Part shown: positions 10,228 through 18,334 of the stretch, piece by piece
How the letters are laid out: every line of letters starts with the position of its first letter
How positions within the stretch are numbered: the stretch's first letter is position 1
Assembly (NCBI GenBank): GCA_005879095.1
Contig: VBLM01000353.1
Span: 1-21,526, forward strand
Direction of reading: 5' to 3'
Length of the DNA stretch: 21,526 nt
DNA from: Deltaproteobacteria bacterium
Lineage (GTDB): Bacteria; Myxococcota; Myxococcia; Myxococcales; 40CM-4-68-19
Made by a program: the position numbers and the translations under genes
The notes under the pieces: generated by a model
The model's input: the letters and a program-made list of their open reading frames with translations, nothing else
Told to the model about the DNA's origin: nothing
The model's database searches: none

Positions 10228-10968
10228 GTGCGCAGCGCGCCGTCCGCCATCGACCGGCTGCTCAAGCCGCTGCATCGCTGGATCTGGGTCGACGCGCACC
10301 GGCGCGCCCGGAAGCTGCTGCGCTTCGCGGAGACCGAGGCCGACGGCGGCCGCGATCTTTCGCGCGCGGCGGAGCTGACCGCCGATCCGCTGCTGCGCCG
10401 GCTTTATCTTCGCCACGCGCAGGACGAAATGCGACACGCCGATCTCTTTCGCGCACGCGGACGCGCGCTGCTCCAGCGCTTGCCGCACCGCGTCGCGGGG
10501 ATCGACGCGAATTGGATCGCCCCCGGCGAGCGCGGCCTCGACGACCTGCGGGTCGAGGTCCAGGGCGAGGGAACCTTGCTCGCGTTCCTGCATCTGTCAG
10601 AGAAGGCTGCCGCCGGCCGATTCGCGCTCTACGAAGAAGTGCTCGACTGCGATGCCGAGACGCGCGCGCTGTTCGCAAGAATTCTCGAAGACGAGGCATT
10701 TCACATGACCTACACCCGCAAGCAGCTGGCGCGCCTCTCGCCGCGTAAACAGGGAATGGATCTCTGGCAGGCGCGCGCGGTCCGGGTGTGGAAAGCCTAT
10801 CTGCGGTTGGCGATGGCGCTGGCCTCGGCGATCGGCGCCGCGGTTTTGACGGCGCAGTACTTCATCGTGCTGCCGCTGTTCGCGCTGCTCGCCCGGCGGG
10901 CGGCGAATCGCGACCCGCCGGGCTTCGTGCGGACACGCTCCGCCCCCGCGCTCGAGAGCCAATACTGA
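10228..10968 (+). CDS. Ferritin-like diiron protein with C-terminal membrane anchor
   Basis: A 246-residue protein starting at GTG 10228, the only plausible start after the divergent gene. A ferritin-like four-helix bundle is indicated by two carboxylate-histidine motifs, E67-M-R-H70 and E156-A-F-H159, plus E35/E37 in the first helix and E125 in the third. This is a full ligand set for a dinuclear iron site as in rubrerythrin-type or diiron oxygenase proteins. A long hydrophobic stretch at about 192-222 followed by RR predicts a membrane anchor, leaving the bundle on the cytoplasmic side if positive-inside holds. The stop shares one base with the carbamoyltransferase ATG (TGATG), which implies coupling. 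Oxidation of the carbamoylated compound is possible but inferred; iron or peroxide handling is an alternative. Confidence 0.78.
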   Translation: MRSAPSAIDRLLKPLHRWIWVDAHRRARKLLRFAETEADGGRDLSRAAELTADPLLRRLYLRHAQDEMRHADLFRARGRALLQRLPHRVAGIDANWIAPGERGLDDLRVEVQGEGTLLAFLHLSEKAAAGRFALYEEVLDCDAETRALFARILEDEAFHMTYTRKQLARLSPRKQGMDLWQARAVRVWKAYLRLAMALASAIGAAVLTAQYFIVLPLFALLARRAANRDPPGFVRTRSAPALESQY

Positions 10969-12677
10969 TGCGAATCCTGGGGATCTCGGCGCACTACCAC
11001 GATTCCGCGGCGGCCCTGCTGATCGACGGCCAGCCGGCGGCGGCGGTCGAAGAGGAGCGCCTCTCCCGCCGGAAGAACGACGCCGGATTTCCGCTCGCCG
11101 CCATCGAGTGGTGCCTCGACCACGCCGGCCTCTCGCCCGAGGATCTCGACGCCGTCGTCTTCTACGAGAAGCCGATGCTGAAGTTCGAGCGCATCGTCAC
11201 CATGGCGCTGCGTGGCTTTCCCCGCACCTGGCGCAGCTTTCCGCGCGCGATGCAGAACGCGCTCGGCGGCAAGCTGTGGGTGAAAGGCATCATCGCCTCG
11301 CAGCTCGGAGTTCGTGGCGATCGCATCCTCTTCACCGATCATCACCGTTCACACGCTGCGGCTGCATTTCTCGGATCGCCTTCGCGCGCGGCGGCGATCC
11401 TCACCGCCGACGGCGTCGGCGAATGGGCCACGCTTTCGCTCGGGCGCGGCACGGTGAGCGACGGCGGCGTGGCCTCGATCGAGATGCTGCGCGAGCTCCG
11501 CTTCCCGCACTCGCTGGGGATGCTCTATTCGACCTTCACCGCGTACCTCGGGTTTCCCGTCAACGAAGGCGAGTACAAGGTGATGGGGCTCGCCGCGTAC
11601 GGAAAACCGGCGTTCGCCGACGTGGTGCGCCGCATCGCGCGGCGGACCGCCGACGGCGGCCTCGCGCTCGACTTGAGCTACTTCGATTTCCACACCGCGG
11701 CGCAGCGGAGCTATTCGCAGAAATTGTGCGACGCGCTGGGGCCGGCGCGCGATCCGTGGGAGCCGATCGATCTGGAGACGCTGGAGGGCGCGCGCTACGC
11801 CGACGTCGCCGCGAGCGTGCAGTGCGTGCTCGAGGAGATCCTCGTCGATCTGGCTTCCTCGCTGCAGCGCGAGACTGGATTGCGCGATCTCTGTTACGGC
11901 GGCGGCGTCGCGCTCAACGGCGTCGCCAACGCGCGCATTCTCCGCGAGGCCGGATTCGACAATGTGTATGTGCCCTCTGCGCCGGGCGATGCGGGTTGTG
12001 CGCTCGGCGCCGCGCTCTACGCGGATCGGATTCATTTCGCGCAGCCGCACCGTGAGATGCCCGGGCATGCCTACTGGGGTCCTTCCATCGATGCAGGCGA
12101 GCTGGTCCGCATCGCGCTCGAAGATGGACTGCCCGCCGAAGAGATCGCGCGCGAGGACGAATTGATCGCGCGCGTCGCGGATGAGCTGGCGTCGGGCCGC
12201 ATCGTCGGCTGGATGCAGGGGCGCAGCGAGCTCGGCCCGCGTGCGCTCGGCAACCGCAGCATCCTCGCCGCGCCGCACGATGCGGCGATGCGCGAGAGGC
12301 TCAATCGCAGCATCAAGCATCGCGAGGAATTCCGTCCCTTCGCGCCGGCGGTCCCGATCGATTTTCCCGTGCGGGCCGAGTGGCGCAACCGCCTCGCAGC
12401 GGTCACGCATGTCGACGGCACGGCTCGCGTGCAGACCGTCGAGCGGGATCTGGCGCCGCGCTTCCACGCTCTTCTCGAAGCGTACGGCTCGCGAAGCGGC
12501 ATTCCGGTCCTGCTCAACACCAGCTTCAACCTGGCGGGTGAGCCGATCGTCAATCGCGCCGTGGAGGGCTATTCGACCTTCCGCCGTTCCGGCATCGATC
12601 TGCTGGTCGCAGGCAGCGCGCTGGTGAGCAAGCAGCGCGCGCAGGAAGCGCCGCAGCGTGAGGAGGCCGTCGCATGA
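10968..12677 (+). CDS. O-carbamoyltransferase, NodU/CmcH (TobZ-like) family
   Basis: A 569-residue enzyme that makes carbamoyl-adenylate from carbamoyl phosphate and ATP in its N-terminal Kae1-like domain and passes the carbamoyl group to a hydroxyl of a small molecule or sugar. Signatures: MRILGISAHYHDSAAALL at the start, metal-site HHRSH (H125 and H129), TADGVGEW (146-153), and YLGFPVNEGEYKVMGLAAYG (193-212). The C-terminal part has MQGRSELGPRALGNRSIL, EFRPFAPAVP and LLNTSFN. Length and both domains are complete, so it should be active. The acceptor cannot be told from sequence: Nod factor, antibiotic and glycan acceptors are all known. It overlaps the genes on both sides (TGATG before, ATGA after). 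Confidence 0.93.
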   Translation: MRILGISAHYHDSAAALLIDGQPAAAVEEERLSRRKNDAGFPLAAIEWCLDHAGLSPEDLDAVVFYEKPMLKFERIVTMALRGFPRTWRSFPRAMQNALGGKLWVKGIIASQLGVRGDRILFTDHHRSHAAAAFLGSPSRAAAILTADGVGEWATLSLGRGTVSDGGVASIEMLRELRFPHSLGMLYSTFTAYLGFPVNEGEYKVMGLAAYGKPAFADVVRRIARRTADGGLALDLSYFDFHTAAQRSYSQKLCDALGPARDPWEPIDLETLEGARYADVAASVQCVLEEILVDLASSLQRETGLRDLCYGGGVALNGVANARILREAGFDNVYVPSAPGDAGCALGAALYADRIHFAQPHREMPGHAYWGPSIDAGELVRIALEDGLPAEEIAREDELIARVADELASGRIVGWMQGRSELGPRALGNRSILAAPHDAAMRERLNRSIKHREEFRPFAPAVPIDFPVRAEWRNRLAAVTHVDGTARVQTVERDLAPRFHALLEAYGSRSGIPVLLNTSFNLAGEPIVNRAVEGYSTFRRSGIDLLVAGSALVSKQRAQEAPQREEAVA

Positions 12678-12877
12678 TCCGCCGCCGAGGAAAGATCGCG
12701 CGCACGCTGCTGGTGCTGGGAAGCGCCGCGCCAACCATCGCCGACGGCGCGCGCGGCCTGTGGCGCGATCAGAAGTGGCTGGTGCCGCTGATCGTCTTCC
12801 TCTGCGTGACCGGGGTGGTACTGGTGGCCGCGGCCAGCGTCGAGGCGCTGGCGCCGTTCGTGTATGCCATCTTCTGA
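12674..12877 (+). CDS. Small one-helix membrane protein, DUF5989-like
   Basis: A 67-residue protein with a basic N-terminus (RRRGK), the segment LWRDQKWLVPLIVF, one hydrophobic helix (about 37-57) and the ending APFVYAIF. This W-x-x-P-helix-APFxYxxF pattern matches what I recall of DUF5989, small membrane proteins repeatedly found beside NodU-type carbamoyltransferases. The family name is from memory and should be checked. A strong GAGGAGG site (12660-12666) sits seven bases before the ATG, and its ATG overlaps the carbamoyltransferase stop by four bases. It probably recruits or anchors a partner at the membrane. The last 14 bases overlap the methyltransferase start. Confidence 0.8.
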   Translation: MIRRRGKIARTLLVLGSAAPTIADGARGLWRDQKWLVPLIVFLCVTGVVLVAAASVEALAPFVYAIF

Positions 12878-13635
12878 CGATCGCGTTCGCGGTTTCTACG
12901 AGAAGTCGCCGTTCCCGGGATACCCGCCGCGCGACAGCCTCTCCGCGTTGCGTGCGCGCGCAGCCCGCAGCGAATTCGCGCGACTGCTCGACGATGCGAT
13001 TCCGCCGGACGCCCTGGTCCTCGAGATCGGATGCGGCACCGGACAGCTCAGCCTCTTTCTCGCCAGCAGCGGTCGCACCGTAGTCGGCGCGGACTTCGCG
13101 CGACCGTCGCTGCGACTGGCTCGCGATGCAGCGGCCCTCGTCATTCGACGTCGTGATCTGCTCAGGCGTTCTTCATCACACGCCGGATCCGCGCGCCTCG
13201 TTCGCGTCGGTCGCGCGTCTGGCCCGGCCCGGCGGCGTGCTGGTGATCGGCCTCTACAACGCGTATGCGCGACTGCCCCTTCGCGCGCGCCGCGCCGTCG
13301 CTCGCCTTTCCGGTTTTCGCTGGATCCCCTGGGACCCGGTGCTGCGCGATCGCCGCGCCGAGCCCGCCCGTCGCGAAGCGTGGTTGCGCTATCAGTACCA
13401 ACATCCCGAAGAGCACCGGCACACGCTGCGCGAAGTGCAGCGCTGGTTCCGTGAAAACGGCGTCGACTACGTTCGCGCATTTCCCAGCGCGGTCCTTGGC
13501 GAGGAGCCGGGCGAGCTGTTCGCCCAGGCCGAGGACGACTGGGCGCCGGAAGGTCTCGTCAAGCAGCTGGGATGGATGCGCACGCTCGGCGGCGAAGGGG
13601 GCCTGTTCGTCGCCGTCGGCAGCAAGCGTGACTAG
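12864..13635 (+). pseudogene. Class I SAM-dependent methyltransferase, frame-broken by internal deletion
   Basis: The gene opens with VRGFYEKSPFPGYPP and the SAM-binding motif I LEIGCGTGQ (53-61), then VVGADFARPSLRLARDA. At about 13126 the frame changes: SSFDVVICSGVLHHTPDP, ARPGGVLVIGLYNAYARLP and the C-terminal half continue one frame over, to a stop at 13635. Between motif I and the SFDVV strand only about 25 residues remain where class I enzymes normally have about 45-50. Roughly twenty codons are therefore missing, including the acidic end of the third strand, plus a frame shift. The flanks are otherwise intact, which suggests a recent event or an assembly error. If intact it would be the fourth gene of the overlapped carbamoyltransferase set, methylating the same compound (inference). 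Confidence 0.75.
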
Positions 13636-13644
13636 CTTTCAGGC

Positions 13645-14310
13645 ATGCCGGCCGACGCCGCCATCTTCGACGTAGACGGAACGCTGGTCGATTCCGTCGA
13701 TCTGCACGCTCGCGCCTGGCAAGAAGCCTTCGCGTACTTCGGCCGGCGGGTACCGTTCGAGGACGTGCGGGCGCAGATCGGCAAGGGCGGCGACCAGTTG
13801 CTGCCGGTCTTCTTTTCACAGGACGATCTGGCGCGGCGAGGCGAGGCCATCGAGCAGTACCGATCCGATCTCTACCAGCGCAGGTACCTGAAGCGCGTCC
13901 GCGCTTTTCCGCAGACACGCGAGCTGTTCGAGGAATTGATCCGCCGCAAGGTGCGCATCGCCCTCGCTTCGTCGGCGAAAGGCGAAGAGCTGGAGACGTA
14001 CAAGCAGCTCGCGCGCATCGACGATCTGATCGACGCCGAGACCAGCGCCGACGACGCCGAGCGCAGCAAGCCCCACCCGGACATCTTCGAAGCGGCACTG
14101 AAACGCCTCGACACCGACAAGCAGCAAACCTTCGCCGTCGGCGACACGCCGTGGGACGCGATCGCCGCGCACCGCCTCGGCGTGCGCTGCATCGGCATGC
14201 TCTGCGGCGGTTTCGCCGAGCACGACCTGCTCGAGGCCGGCTGCATCGCCATCTACCGCGATCCGGCCGATCTGCTCGCGCGGCTGGACGACTCGCCGCT
14301 CGGCCGCTGA
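13645..14310 (+). CDS. HAD-superfamily phosphatase / phosphoglucomutase-like
   Basis: A 221-residue HAD hydrolase with a helical cap. Motif I is FDVDGTLVDS with nucleophile D9 and general acid D11; motif II is ALASSAKG (S109/S110), motif III SKPHPDIF (K142), and motif IV VGDTPWDA (D167 and D171). The cap segment DLHARAWQEAFAYFG (19-33) resembles phosphoglycolate phosphatase and beta-phosphoglucomutase relatives, so the substrate is a small phosphate ester that cannot be named. The ATG lies nine bases after the methyltransferase stop, and TAGCTT (13633-13638) six bases before it could be a -10 box for a leaderless transcript. Its last 58 bases overlap the convergent alpha/beta hydrolase. Confidence 0.88.
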   Translation: MPADAAIFDVDGTLVDSVDLHARAWQEAFAYFGRRVPFEDVRAQIGKGGDQLLPVFFSQDDLARRGEAIEQYRSDLYQRRYLKRVRAFPQTRELFEELIRRKVRIALASSAKGEELETYKQLARIDDLIDAETSADDAERSKPHPDIFEAALKRLDTDKQQTFAVGDTPWDAIAAHRLGVRCIGMLCGGFAEHDLLEAGCIAIYRDPADLLARLDDSPLGR

Positions 14311-14888
14311 GCGAGCGGGCGCGCCCACGCCGCGAACGTCTCCGCCAGCTCGACGATCGCCTTGCGCAACGAGTGATCGGCGCCTTCGATGAGGTGCAAG
14401 GTCGCGTGCGGCAGCGCAGCGACGATCGGTTTCAGCAGCGACAGATCGGCGAGCTCATCGCGCGTTCCCTGCATGAACAGCATCGGAACGCTCACGCCCT
14501 TCAAGTGATCCGCTCGCCCGGTCCCTGGCTTGCGAGCCGGATGCAAGGGAAAGCCGGCGAACGCGATGCCGCGCATTTCCGGCAATGGCTGCGCAGCCTG
14601 CGCCTCCGACGTCATGCGGCCGCCGAAGGACTTGCCGCCGGCGAAGATCGGCAGTCTCTCGTCCCGCGCTTTTTCGACTGCCTCGCGCACGCGTGCGTAC
14701 AGCACGGGCTTGGCATCGATGCGCCGCGCGCCCTTCTCCATGTAAGGAAATTCGTAGCGCAGGGTCGCGACGCCCTCGGCAGCAAGCGCTTTCGCGAACG
14801 ACTCCATGAACGGATGCCGCATCCCCGCGCCGGCGCCATGCGCCAGCACGTAAATGGCCCACGCCTCGGGCGGCCTTTCCAGGATCAC
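14253..14888 (-). CDS. Alpha/beta hydrolase (KANL3/Tex30-like dienelactone-hydrolase type)
   Basis: A 211-residue alpha/beta hydrolase. Visible are the oxyanion strand VLAHGAGAGM (14-23), the nucleophile elbow GGKSFGG (S87), the acid in QGTRDELAD (D144) and the histidine in EGADHSL (H172), in the usual order and spacing. The AHGAGAGMRHPFM start is typical of the bacterial group related to KANL3/Tex30, whose substrates are unknown. The start is GTG 14888, overlapping the LigD stop by four bases (GTGA), with GGAGA seven bases upstream, so it is co-transcribed with ligD. The last 15 or so residues (serine/arginine-rich) lie beyond the domain and are read opposite the HAD gene; they may be a recent extension. 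Confidence 0.85.
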   Translation of the reverse strand: MILERPPEAWAIYVLAHGAGAGMRHPFMESFAKALAAEGVATLRYEFPYMEKGARRIDAKPVLYARVREAVEKARDERLPIFAGGKSFGGRMTSEAQAAQPLPEMRGIAFAGFPLHPARKPGTGRADHLKGVSVPMLFMQGTRDELADLSLLKPIVAALPHATLHLIEGADHSLRKAIVELAETFAAWARPLAQRPSGESSSRASRSAGSR

Positions 14889-17382
14889 TTCAGCTTCTCC
14901 GCCAGTTTCGCCAGCGCGGAATGCAGATCGGGCCGCAGGGTAAGAATCGGCGCGAGCGGATCCTCACTCAGCTTCTTCATCCGCGCGGGAGCGCTTTTCA
15001 AAGTGTACTTCGCCGGGTCGAGTCTGGGCCCGACCTCGCTCCAGCGCAGCGGCATGGAGACCGTCGCTCCCGGAACCGGCCGCGCGCTGAACGGTCCCGC
15101 GATCGTCTTGCCATATCCGTTCTGATAGCAATCGAGATAGACGCGTCCTTTGCGCGACGGAATGTGGCGCGCCGTGCTGGATATGTCGCCGTGGTCTTTC
15201 TCGATCGTGCTGGCGATCAGCTCCGCCAGCGTAATCGATTGCGCGTGAGTCAGTTGTCCGCCGAGCGGAATCAGCACGTGCAGCCCTTTCTGCCCGCTGG
15301 TCTTGCAGAAATTCGGCAACCCGATCTCGTCGCAGATCTGGTTTGCAGCGCGGGCGAGCGTGACTACGTCGGCGAACGGCGCCGTCTTGGGGTCGAGATC
15401 GACGATGCACCAGTCGGGGTTTTGCAGCGCATCGACGCGCGCCGACCAGAGGTGCAACGGGATGCTGCCCATGTTGATCACGTAGAGCAGCGTCTCGACG
15501 TCGTCGCAGACGAAATAGTCGTTCTCTTCTCCGGGCACGCGCGCGGTTCGAATCCAGGCGGGAACGAAGTGCGGCGCGTCCTTTTGATAAAAGCTCTTTC
15601 CCGCGATGCCGTCGGGATAGCGGGTCAGCATCACCGGCCGATCGCGCAGGTACGGCAGCAGCCAGGGCGAGATGTTCCGGTAATAGTCGATGAGATCGCC
15701 CTTGGTGTACCCCTGCTCGGGCCAGAAGACCTTGTCGAGGTTGGTGAAGGGGACCTCGCGCTTCACCGAAGGCACCGCCGGCGGCGCTTCCGGCGAGACG
15801 CAGTCGAGCGGCGTCTTGTCGGTGCGGAATCGCAAGAACGTCGGCTGTCGAAGCAGGCCATCCTCGGTAATTTCCTTATATCGAACCTCCACGACGAGCT
15901 TCGGCTGGACCCAGGTGTGCCCGGAGCCACCGGGCAGCGGGCCGGTGCACGCCGGTGCCGGGACGCGCAGCGGCTCCAGCTCGGCGCGCGCCTGCGTCAC
16001 TTCCTTCTCGCTGAACCCGCCGCCGACTTTTCCCACGTAAAGGAACTCGCCGTCGCGCGCGACCGCGACGTGCACCGAGCCGAATCCGGAGCGCGATCCT
16101 TCGCCCTTGCTGAAACCGACCACCGCGAAATCGCCAACGCGATCGATGCGGATCTTCTGCCAGTCGCGAAAACGCCCGCTGCGGTACGGCGATTGCGCGC
16201 GTTTGGCGACGATGCCTTCCAGCCCCAACTCGCGCACGCTGGCAAACAGAGCGCGACCGCGGCCTTCCACGTGATCCACCAGACGGATGGGTCCAACCGG
16301 CGGAACCAGCCGCGACAGGAGTCGTTTACGCTCGACCAGCGGCAGCGCGCGCAGGTCGAACTCTTCGAAGGCGAGCAGATCGAAGAGGAAGAGCGTCGCC
16401 GGCAGCTCGGCCGCTGCGCGCTCGACGTCCCGCGGCGCGGTGAGCAACGCGCGCTTCTGCAGCCGCTGGAAACCCGGCCGCCCGGTTTCGTCCAGCACCG
16501 CGATCTCGCCGTCGGCGACAAATCGATCCGCCGGAAGCGAGAGCAGCGCGCGCGCCAGATCGGGAAAGACCGACGTCGCAGCGCGCGCGCCAGATCGGGA
16601 AAGACCGACGTCGCGTCCGAGCCACGCCGGTAGAAGACGCGCGGCCGTGAACCCTCGCGGGCGACGACGGCGCGAAAGCCGTCGTACTTGAGCTCGAAGA
16701 GCCAGGCCGGATCGTCGAACGGATCACGGCGCGGCTCGGCGAGCATCGGCTCGACGTCTTCGCCGCGAACCTCGCGCCTCGAGGCGCCGAGCCGTTCACA
16801 CTCTGCGCGAATTGCCGCAGCGCGCTTGCCTCGATCGTGCAGCTCTTCGACCTCGAGGCCGGAGAGGATCGAATGATCGTCGTAGGGAAACGACTCGCCC
16901 CGGCGCACGTAACCGTCGCCGGTCTCCTTGATCAGGAGCCACTCCTTGCCGGAACCCTTGGCGATCCGCACCAAGGTCCACATCCCTTTCAGCTTGAATC
17001 CTTTGAGCTCAAACAAAATCTTTCCCGCGCGCTCGCCCTCGCCCGGATCGCCCACCGGCACCCATTGCCCGCGATCCCACACGATCATCGGCCCCGCGCC
17101 ATACTCGCCCGCCGGAATCACGCCCTCGAAATCGGCGTACTCCGCCGGGTGGTCCTCGGTGTGCATCGCCAGTCGCTTTTCCGCCGGATCCGGCGACGGC
17201 CCGCGCGGCACTGCCCACGACTTGAGGACCCCGCCCCACTCCAGCCGCAGGTCGTAATGCATGCGCGTGGCCGAATGCTTCTGCACCACGAAAATTCCAG
17301 GACGCGCTGCGCCACCGCCGAACGGCTCCGGCGTCCGATCGGGCGAGCGCTTGCGGCGGTACTCGTCCAGGAAGTTGGCCAT
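14885..17382 (-). pseudogene. ligD: ATP-dependent DNA ligase D (PE-LIG-POL), frame-broken by a 35-base duplication
   Basis: LigD repairs double-strand breaks with Ku. Domain order is PE-LIG-POL. The phosphoesterase has KHSATRMHYDLRLEW and HTEDHPAEYADFEG; the ligase nucleophile lysine is in FELKYDGFR, 232 residues after the chosen start; the polymerase/primase domain has YTKGDLIDYYRNI, LWSARVDA and CIVDLDP near the C-terminus. Just after RRGSDATSVFPDLARAL the frame shifts because of the perfect tandem repeat at 16544-16613. Deleting one 35-base copy puts both parts in one frame of 820 residues, a normal LigD length. As read, the product would stop functioning within the ligase domain; the POL part remains open from about 16498. 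I start at MANFLDEYRRKR (17382); ATG 17412 is also possible. Coupled to the alpha/beta hydrolase by GTGA. Confidence 0.85.
16544..16613. repeat. Perfect 35-base direct tandem duplication inside ligD
   Basis: Bases 16544-16578 and 16579-16613 are identical, with one further matching base on each side. The unit starts with CAG plus a CG run and ends GACCGACGTCG. Thirty-five is not a multiple of three, and removal of one unit restores the ligase frame exactly. Confidence 0.97.
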
Positions 17383-17402
17383 TTCCGGGGGCAGGTTATC
17401 AT
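17375..17402 (+). promoter_or_regulatory. Putative promoter for ku, overlapping a ligD -10-like box
   Basis: TTGGCC (17375-17380) and TATCAT (17397-17402) are spaced 16 bases. The -10 box ends eight bases before the Ku ATG, so transcription would start at or next to the start codon and the mRNA would be leaderless. On the minus strand TAACCT (17393-17398) overlaps it and lies ten bases before the ligD ATG at 17382. Motif evidence only. Confidence 0.4.
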
Positions 17403-17410
17403 CCGGCCCC

Positions 17411-18289
17411 ATGAGCGCTCGGTCCATTGCGTCCGGGACCATTTCTTTTGGGTTGGTCTCGATCCCCGTGAAGCTGTTTTCGGCGAGCCAGTCGTCCGCC
17501 GCCATCTCCTTCAACCTGCTGCACGGCAAATGCGGCAGCCGGCTCAAACAGCAGTACATCTGCCCCCGCGACGACAACGCCATCGTCCCGCGCGAGGAGA
17601 TGGTGAAGGGATACGAGTTTGCAAAGGACCGCTACGTGACCTTCACGCCGGAAGAGCTGAAAGCGCTCGAGGAAAAATCGACGCAGCAGATCGAGATCGC
17701 CGAGTTCGTTCCCAGCGAGAAGATCGATCCGGTCTATTTCGACAAGCCGTACTACCTGGGGCCGGAAAAGGGCGCCGACCGCGCCTATCGGTTGCTGGCG
17801 GAAGCGATGCGCCGCAGCGGCCGCACCGCGCTGGCGCGTTACGCCGCGCGCGGCAAGCAGTACCTGGTGCAGATCCGCCCGCTGCCCGAAGGCGGCCTGG
17901 TGATGCAGACGCTGCTCTACGCCGACGAGGTGCGGCCCTTTTCGGAAGTCGAGTTCGAGAAGGGCGAAGTGAAAGAGCAGGAGCTCGCGCTGGCGAAGCA
18001 GATCATCGATCAGATCTCCACCGACGAATTCAAGCCGGAAAAGTTCGAGGATGACGTGCGCAAGCGCGTCGAAGCGCAGATCCAGCGCAAAGTCGAAGGC
18101 CAGGAGATCCAGATCGAGCCGGAGAAGCCGCAGACGCAGATCATCGATCTGATGGACGCGTTGAAGGCATCTCTGGCCGCAAAAGGTCTGGCCCCGCAGA
18201 AGCAGCCGGAAGCGGACGCCGAAGAGCGGAAGCCGGCCAAGCGAGCGCCGCGGCAGGAGCGGGCCGGCAAATCGAAGGCGAGCAAGTAG
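17411..18289 (+). CDS. ku: Non-homologous end joining protein Ku
   Basis: A 292-residue bacterial Ku, which forms a ring-shaped homodimer on DNA ends and recruits LigD. Family features: MSARSIASGTISFGLVSIPV at the start, ISFNLLHGKCGSRLKQQYIC (33-51), KGYEFAKDRYVTFTPEEL (66-83), the strand FVPSEKIDPVYFDKPYYLGP (99-118), and a helical C-terminal arm ending in the LigD-interaction region (TQIIDLMDALKASL, 242-255). A lysine- and arginine-rich tail (262-292) may bind DNA or allow threading, as in other extended bacterial Kus. The frame is intact while its partner ligD is broken. The ATG at 17411 has no good ribosome site but follows a -10-like box by eight bases. It diverges from ligD. Confidence 0.95.
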   Translation: MSARSIASGTISFGLVSIPVKLFSASQSSAAISFNLLHGKCGSRLKQQYICPRDDNAIVPREEMVKGYEFAKDRYVTFTPEELKALEEKSTQQIEIAEFVPSEKIDPVYFDKPYYLGPEKGADRAYRLLAEAMRRSGRTALARYAARGKQYLVQIRPLPEGGLVMQTLLYADEVRPFSEVEFEKGEVKEQELALAKQIIDQISTDEFKPEKFEDDVRKRVEAQIQRKVEGQEIQIEPEKPQTQIIDLMDALKASLAAKGLAPQKQPEADAEERKPAKRAPRQERAGKSKASK

Positions 18290-18315
18290 CAACGCCCGCG
18301 AGCGCGACCTAACTT

Positions 18316-18333
18316 CCCCCTCGGGGGAGGGGG
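18316..18333 (+). promoter_or_regulatory. GC hairpin covering the ribosome site of the Ig-repeat lipoprotein
   Basis: CCCCCTC (18316-18322), loop GGGG, and GAGGGGG (18327-18333) form a perfect seven-base stem ending one base before the ATG at 18335. The 3' arm contains the Shine-Dalgarno GGAGG. It could hide the ribosome site. It lacks a T run, so it is a poor intrinsic terminator for ku. TAACTT at 18310-18315 is a possible -10. Confidence 0.45.
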
Positions 18334-18334
18334 C

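Noticed and set aside
11349..12734. A minus-strand open frame of about 460 codons within the carbamoyltransferase gene
   Set aside because: The composition is arginine/alanine-rich without motifs, and the plus strand has complete carbamoyltransferase signatures.
13126..13454. Programmed frameshift in the methyltransferase
   Set aside because: About twenty codons of the SAM fold are missing as well as the frame change, so a ribosomal shift would not restore an intact domain, and no slippery heptamer is seen at the junction.
17383..17583. N-terminal extension of ligD up to 17583
   Set aside because: It would read across the Ku start and its conserved N-terminus. Family proteins begin near the MANFLDEYRRKR segment, so a start at 17382 (or at most 17412) is preferred.
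18316..18333. The hairpin after ku as an intrinsic terminator
   Set aside because: There is no T run after the stem and the ATG of the next gene follows within two bases. Ribosome-site masking fits better.
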